This document shows positions 33,481 through 35,624 of a DNA stretch of 35,624 bases, in pieces. The notes beneath the pieces are model-generated. The model was not told the origin of the DNA, made no database searches, and was given only the letters and a program-made list of their open reading frames with translations. Every line of letters begins with the position of its first letter. Position 1 is the first letter of the stretch. Made by a program: the position numbers and the translations under genes. This stretch comes from Zoogloeaceae bacterium (GTDB lineage: Bacteria > Pseudomonadota > Gammaproteobacteria > Burkholderiales > Rhodocyclaceae), in the NCBI GenBank assembly GCA_031271025.1, contig JAISWQ010000064.1, positions 1-35,624 on the forward strand, written 5' to 3'.

Positions 33481-34055
33481 GTCTTCTGCCCGCGAACGTC
33501 TGTGGCATCGACGAAGCCGGATGCGGTACCCTGGCGGGCGCGGTGGTGGCGGCGGCGGTGTTGCTCAACCCGGAACGTCCGATTCCGGGTCTGAACGACT
33601 CCAAAAAGCTCTCGGAAAAACGCCGGGAGGCGCTGGCGAAAATCATCCGCGCCGAGGCGCTTGCCTTTTGCGTGGCCGAGGCGAGCGCAGTGGAAATCGA
33701 CCGGCTGAATATCCTGCAAGCTACTTTTCTCGCCATGCGTCGCGCCGTAGAGGGCTTGGCGATCGCCCCGGTTTCCGCTGCGGTGGATGGCAATCGCGCG
33801 CCGCCCCTGACCATTCCGGTGGAAACCGTGGTGAAGGGCGACGGCAAGATTGCCGCGATCGCCGCAGCCTCCATTCTGGCAAAAACCACGCGCGACGCCG
33901 CCATGCGTGTCCTGCACGAACGCTATCCCGTATATGGTTTTGACCGCCACATGGGCTACCCCACGCCCGCCCATCTCGCCGCCCTGAGCCGCCACGGCGC
34001 CTGCCCGGAACACCGCAGGAGCTTTTCTCCCGTGGCGCGGTTGAGCTTGCTGTGA
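33462..34055 (+). CDS. rnhB: Ribonuclease HII with altered GRG motif
   Basis: A 197-residue RNase HII that removes ribonucleotides and RNA from DNA hybrids. The four metal-binding carboxylates are present: Asp17, Glu18 (GIDEAG), Asp109 (VDGNRAP) and Asp127 (VVKGDGK); [23 protein letters not shown] and [11 protein letters not shown] also fit. The motif after DEAG, nearly always GRGP, is GCGT here (codons GGA TGC GGT ACC). ATG 33462 lies inside the lpxB end, a coupling common in this cluster. Length equals E. coli RnhB (198). Activity and specificity could be affected by the change. Confidence 0.95.
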   Translation: MSAVTLSLLPANVCGIDEAGCGTLAGAVVAAAVLLNPERPIPGLNDSKKLSEKRREALAKIIRAEALAFCVAEASAVEIDRLNILQATFLAMRRAVEGLAIAPVSAAVDGNRAPPLTIPVETVVKGDGKIAAIAAASILAKTTRDAAMRVLHERYPVYGFDRHMGYPTPAHLAALSRHGACPEHRRSFSPVARLSLL

Positions 34056-34076
34056 ACTGCCCGCAAGGTTTTTGAG

Positions 34077-34913
34077 GTGCGCAAGACTTCTTTTTTCCGT
34101 GTTTCTTCCGCTACGGCGGGACACGCGCCCCGCAAACGCTTTGGGCAGAATTTTCTCGTGGATGGCGCAGTGATTGCAGCCATTGTCCACGCCATAGATC
34201 CCCGGCCGGGAGAAACGCTGGTGGAAATCGGTCCCGGTCTGGGGGCACTGACCCAGCCCCTGCTGGAGCGGCTGGGCGCGTTGCATGTGGTGGAAATCGA
34301 CCGCGACCTGATTGCGCGCTTGCGGGCGCGTTTTACACCGGAACAGGTGACGATCCACGCGGGCGACGCGCTGGCGTTTGATTTTGCCGCACTGGCCATT
34401 CATGCGCCCCTGCGTGTGGCGGGCAATCTGCCCTACAACATTTCCACGCCGCTCCTTTTTCATCTTGCCCGCTTTGCCGACCGGGTGCGCGACATGCATT
34501 TCATGCTGCAAAAGGAAGTAGTGGAACGCATCTGCGCCGAAGCCGGGAGCACGGCCTACGGGCGGCTTTCGGTGATGCTGCAATCCCGTTTTTACGTGGA
34601 GGCGCTTTTCGACGTGTCGCCGGAAAGTTTCGATCCGCCGCCGAAGGTGCGCTCCGCCATCGTCCGCCTGATTCCGAAGCCGTGCGCGGCCTTGCCCGAT
34701 GTGTCTGCGGCAGCCCTGAGCACGGTGGTCTCCATCGCCTTCAGCCAGCGCCGCAAGATGCTGCGCAATACCCTGAAATCCCTCTTTACCGAAGCCGATC
34801 TGGCAGCGCAGAAAATCGATCCCGCCGCTCGCGCCGAAGCCCTGACGCTGGATGATTTTGTCCGGCTGGCGAAGATCCTGCCCGGAATAAAGGCCAACTA
34901 CGGATCGGAATAG
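34077..34913 (+). CDS. rsmA: 16S rRNA dimethyladenosine transferase RsmA (KsgA)
   Basis: A 278-residue methyltransferase that dimethylates A1518 and A1519 of 16S rRNA. Family start PRKRFGQNFL (18-27), SAM motif EIGPGLG (50-56), VVEIDRDL, catalytic NLPYNIS (117-123) and C-terminal FSQRRKMLRNTL. The likely start is GTG 34077, with AAGG 9 bases and GAGG just upstream; an internal start nearer HAPRKRFGQ is possible because the first 15 residues are not conserved. It follows rnhB by 21 bases; in many proteobacteria it sits with surA-pdxA instead. An IS110 transposase tail begins right at its stop codon. Confidence 0.94.
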   Translation: MRKTSFFRVSSATAGHAPRKRFGQNFLVDGAVIAAIVHAIDPRPGETLVEIGPGLGALTQPLLERLGALHVVEIDRDLIARLRARFTPEQVTIHAGDALAFDFAALAIHAPLRVAGNLPYNISTPLLFHLARFADRVRDMHFMLQKEVVERICAEAGSTAYGRLSVMLQSRFYVEALFDVSPESFDPPPKVRSAIVRLIPKPCAALPDVSAAALSTVVSIAFSQRRKMLRNTLKSLFTEADLAAQKIDPAARAEALTLDDFVRLAKILPGIKANYGSE

Positions 34914-35109
34914 AGTCGGACGGAACTTGGCAGCACCCCTGTCGGCGGCGCGCTGCAACCGCGTGACCAAGGCTTTCTATCTGCGCTTGCTCGACAAGGG
35001 CAAGACCAGGAAGGTTGTCCTGGTTGCCTGCATGTATAAGCTCCTTTCCATCCTGAACGCCATCTGCAAATCTGGACAACCTTGGCAGGAGAATTTCTCT
35101 CGAACCTGA
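34903..35109 (+). pseudogene. C-terminal fragment of an IS110-family transposase
   Basis: The frame reads LAAPLSAARCNRVTKAFYLR, then LLDKGKTRKVVLVACMYKLL, SILNAICKSGQPWQENF and a stop at 35107-35109. This is the typical tail of IS110/IS1111 transposases (AA..AARxNPxxxAFYxRLLxxGKxxKVALVACMRKLLxxLNAxxRxxxPW). The N-terminal DEDD domain and the serine motif are missing, so it cannot be active. The recognisable part begins within 15 bases of the rsmA stop. Confidence 0.75.
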
Positions 35110-35192
35110 CTCCATCCACTACCCCGGCGAGCGCAAAAAAAGCTTGCTTTTGAACACAGTTGCCGGAATGTTGGAACGACTCCCGAAGCCTT

Positions 35193-35227
35193 CTGGATTG
35201 CCACGGCGCTGCGCGCCTTGCCATGAC
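35193..35227 (-). repeat. 35-base dispersed repeat, copy 2 (inverted)
   Basis: Plus strand reads CTGGATTGCCACGGCGCTGC and continues to CCATGAC; it is the diverged reverse complement of 2263-2297. The remaining 35110-35294 stretch shows nothing else I can name. Confidence 0.6.
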
Positions 35228-35294
35228 GGGGCGGCGGGGATATTTGCGGCTGCGCCGGTTTGGGAAGGGGCGGAAGATTCTCCGCCCCTCCGCC

Positions 35295-35624
35295 TCAAAC
35301 CTTCATCGCCAACACCGCTTCCCGCGACAGACCCGTGGCGATCATGACTTCCTCGACCGGCCTGCCCAGTTCCAGCAGTTTGCGGGCGATGTCCTGTTGC
35401 GCCCGCGCCTCGCCCAGCATTTCGGCCTCTTCTCGCCACGACAGCGCGTCGCGGCGGGCTTTTTCCCGGTCTTCGTAGAGGACGCGCGCTCTTTCGCTCT
35501 CGGAGAGGCGGAGCAGTTTTGTGACGGCGGGTTGTACCGTCGGATGTTCCTTCGCCAGCATTTCCAGTTCCTCCTTGCTTTGCGCCTTCAGGAATTCAAG
35601 CCACGCCCACAGTTCCGTATGATC
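35295..35624 (-). CDS. Rpn/PD-(D/E)XK nuclease-family protein, C-terminal part (5' end outside window)
   Basis: The minus-strand frame is open from the window edge (DHTELWAWLEFLKAQSKEEL) to the stop at 35295. After a helical stretch (ESERARVLYEDREKARRD, then ALSWREEAEMLGEARAQQDI) it ends with ARKLLELGRPVEEVMIATGL, SREAVLAM. This is the usual C-terminus of the Rpn family of recombination-promoting nucleases/putative transposases (PDDEXK_2), whose catalytic N-terminus would lie beyond the edge. The end segment (xxLLxxGxxxExIxxxTGLSxExV) is diagnostic. Such genes are multicopy and often found with transposon remnants, as here. Confidence 0.75.
   Translation of the reverse strand, partial: DHTELWAWLEFLKAQSKEELEMLAKEHPTVQPAVTKLLRLSESERARVLYEDREKARRDALSWREEAEMLGEARAQQDIARKLLELGRPVEEVMIATGLSREAVLAMKV

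Noticed and set aside
33249..34970. 573-codon minus-strand frame
   Set aside because: Antisense to rnhB and rsmA, which are both clear genes.
1..35624. CRISPR array, phage genes or a new multi-gene defence system
   Set aside because: No regularly spaced direct repeats, no phage structural genes and no cluster of unknown genes; only a toxin-antitoxin pair and IS-type remnants are seen.

Overview
The window looks like a chromosomal segment of a betaproteobacterium. It is GC-rich by eye. It carries the envelope cluster uppS-cdsA-dxr-rseP-bamA-skp-lpxD-fabZ-lpxA-lpxB-rnhB in the order known from Betaproteobacteria, a trxA-rho pair, divergent tldE/darP, and an FtrABCD ferrous-iron operon of the Bordetella/Brucella type. 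No genus can be fixed from the sequence alone.

Layout. Positions 1-2367 (left end) look accessory: a HigBA-like toxin-antitoxin pair (antitoxin cut by the window edge), a frameshifted tail of a DegT/DnrJ-type sugar aminotransferase, a DszB-like/ABC-substrate-binding-like protein, and about 550 bases of repeat-rich non-coding DNA. Positions 2368-4860 hold a stand-alone, atypical rpsD with a small hypothetical gene upstream, a tRNA-Arg(CCG), a CnoX-type thioredoxin/TPR chaperedoxin and a perfect 30-base palindrome. Positions 4878-14753 are almost all on the minus strand: deaD-like RNA helicase, clcA, a MalY/PatB C-S lyase, cysK, rho, trxA, a lipopolysaccharide-kinase-like protein and tldE. Positions 14832-16510 (plus) hold darP and an enlarged lgt. 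Positions 16517-22144 (minus) hold ftrDCBA (transcribed A to D), rlmJ and a PitA-type phosphate transporter. Positions 22145-22687 have no intact gene but hold a decayed ISAs1/H-repeat-type transposase. Positions 22688-34913 (plus) are the envelope-biogenesis operon ending with rsmA. The right end again looks accessory: an IS110-family transposase tail, a repeat, and the C-terminal part of an Rpn/PD-(D/E)XK nuclease-family protein.

How the genes work together. From uppS to lpxB the operon supplies undecaprenyl phosphate, CDP-diacylglycerol, isoprenoid precursor, sigma-E-type proteolysis, outer-membrane protein assembly and the first lipid A steps. Most junctions from skp onward overlap by 1 to 29 bases, so translational coupling is likely. 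Lgt, the ClcA antiporter, the Pit transporter and FtrABCD add inner-membrane functions.

Most interesting signals: (1) lgt contains an in-frame tandem duplication of about 63 residues that doubles the essential GYGxxR..EFFR segment and the last two membrane helices; (2) LpxA has Val170 at the position of the E. coli Gly173 hydrocarbon ruler; (3) RNase HII has GCGT instead of the GRGP substrate-recognition motif; (4) a dispersed repeat family sits exactly at the 3' ends of four unrelated genes, with copies differing almost only by transitions; (5) an orphan atypical S4; (6) a WaaP-like kinase lacking the HRD aspartate. I did not see a clearly new multi-gene system.
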